Assembly (NCBI GenBank): GCA_018340375.1
Contig: JAFFJZ010000053.1
Location: 682,001-746,000 of the forward strand
Direction of reading: 5' to 3'
From: Gonatopus flavifemur
Lineage: Eukaryota > Arthropoda > Insecta > Hymenoptera > Dryinidae
DNA: 64,000 bases
Under the pieces are notes generated by a model. That model was given only the letters and a program-made list of their open reading frames with translations, did no database searches and was not told the DNA's origin. Below, piece after piece: positions 63,959 through 64,000 of this stretch. Position numbers and translations under genes: made by a program. Within the stretch, counting starts at the first letter, position 1. Every line of letters begins with the position of its first letter.

Positions 63959-64000
63959 CTCCCAGGTGTACCAGGTCCATCAAGGGTGTCATTTATTATG

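Overview
The window is a stretch of an AT-rich animal genome, almost certainly an insect. The evidence is one spliced gene of the insect Spaetzle/neurotrophin cystine-knot family on the + strand, plus a very dense set of insect-type transposable elements: mariner, hAT, piggyBac, DD41D Tc1/mariner, Gypsy LTR, LINE and many palindromic MITE/foldback elements. I cannot fix the order (hymenopteran, hemipteran or other). No operons, CRISPR arrays or bacterial features are present, and most open frames of 60-150 codons lie inside repeats and are not genes.

Host gene: three exons read continuously across splice sites (23449-23586, 47713-47979, 48073-48355). They encode a basic Ser-rich linker, a Cys-Glu-Asn-Gly3 segment and most of a Spaetzle-type cystine knot. 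The first visible intron is about 24.1 kb and is packed with mobile DNA; the next is only 93 bp. The 5' exons and the exon with the last knot cysteines are not convincingly visible.

Layout: 1-5.4 kb holds palindromic elements, a 5'-truncated LINE and a full-length irritans-type mariner with one stop. From 5486 to 16606 there is an 11-kb decayed hAT element with an exact 8-bp target duplication. It contains a foldback element (6662-15192), which contains a complete Gypsy/Mag-like LTR element (9347-14081), whose 3' LTR carries a small hAT MITE. From 17 to 23 kb there are palindromes, including a 2.5-kb inverted repeat. The 24-kb intron holds a 4-kb foldback element, a decayed second Gypsy element, an apparently intact mariner (36765-38058), a piggyBac pseudogene split by a 2.9-kb palindrome, and a DD41D element with long TIRs. 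From 49 to 55 kb there are small palindromes and a FLYWCH remnant. From 55.1 to 61.6 kb there is a 6.5-kb element built of two tandem arrays (about 230-bp and about 66-bp units), a broken mariner and a 5S-rRNA-like piece. The end carries another broken mariner, a 0.66-kb MITE and a hAT-type MITE.

Main observation: at least twenty palindromic elements fall into two terminal groups that ordinary annotation would leave as unknown repeats. One has CCC...GGG ends, usually with an exact 2-bp target duplication of variable sequence. The other has CACGGARAAA ends flanked by TA (once AT). Several are very long foldbacks filled with short subterminal repeats, and nesting gives an order of insertion. 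No transposase in the window can be assigned to either group.
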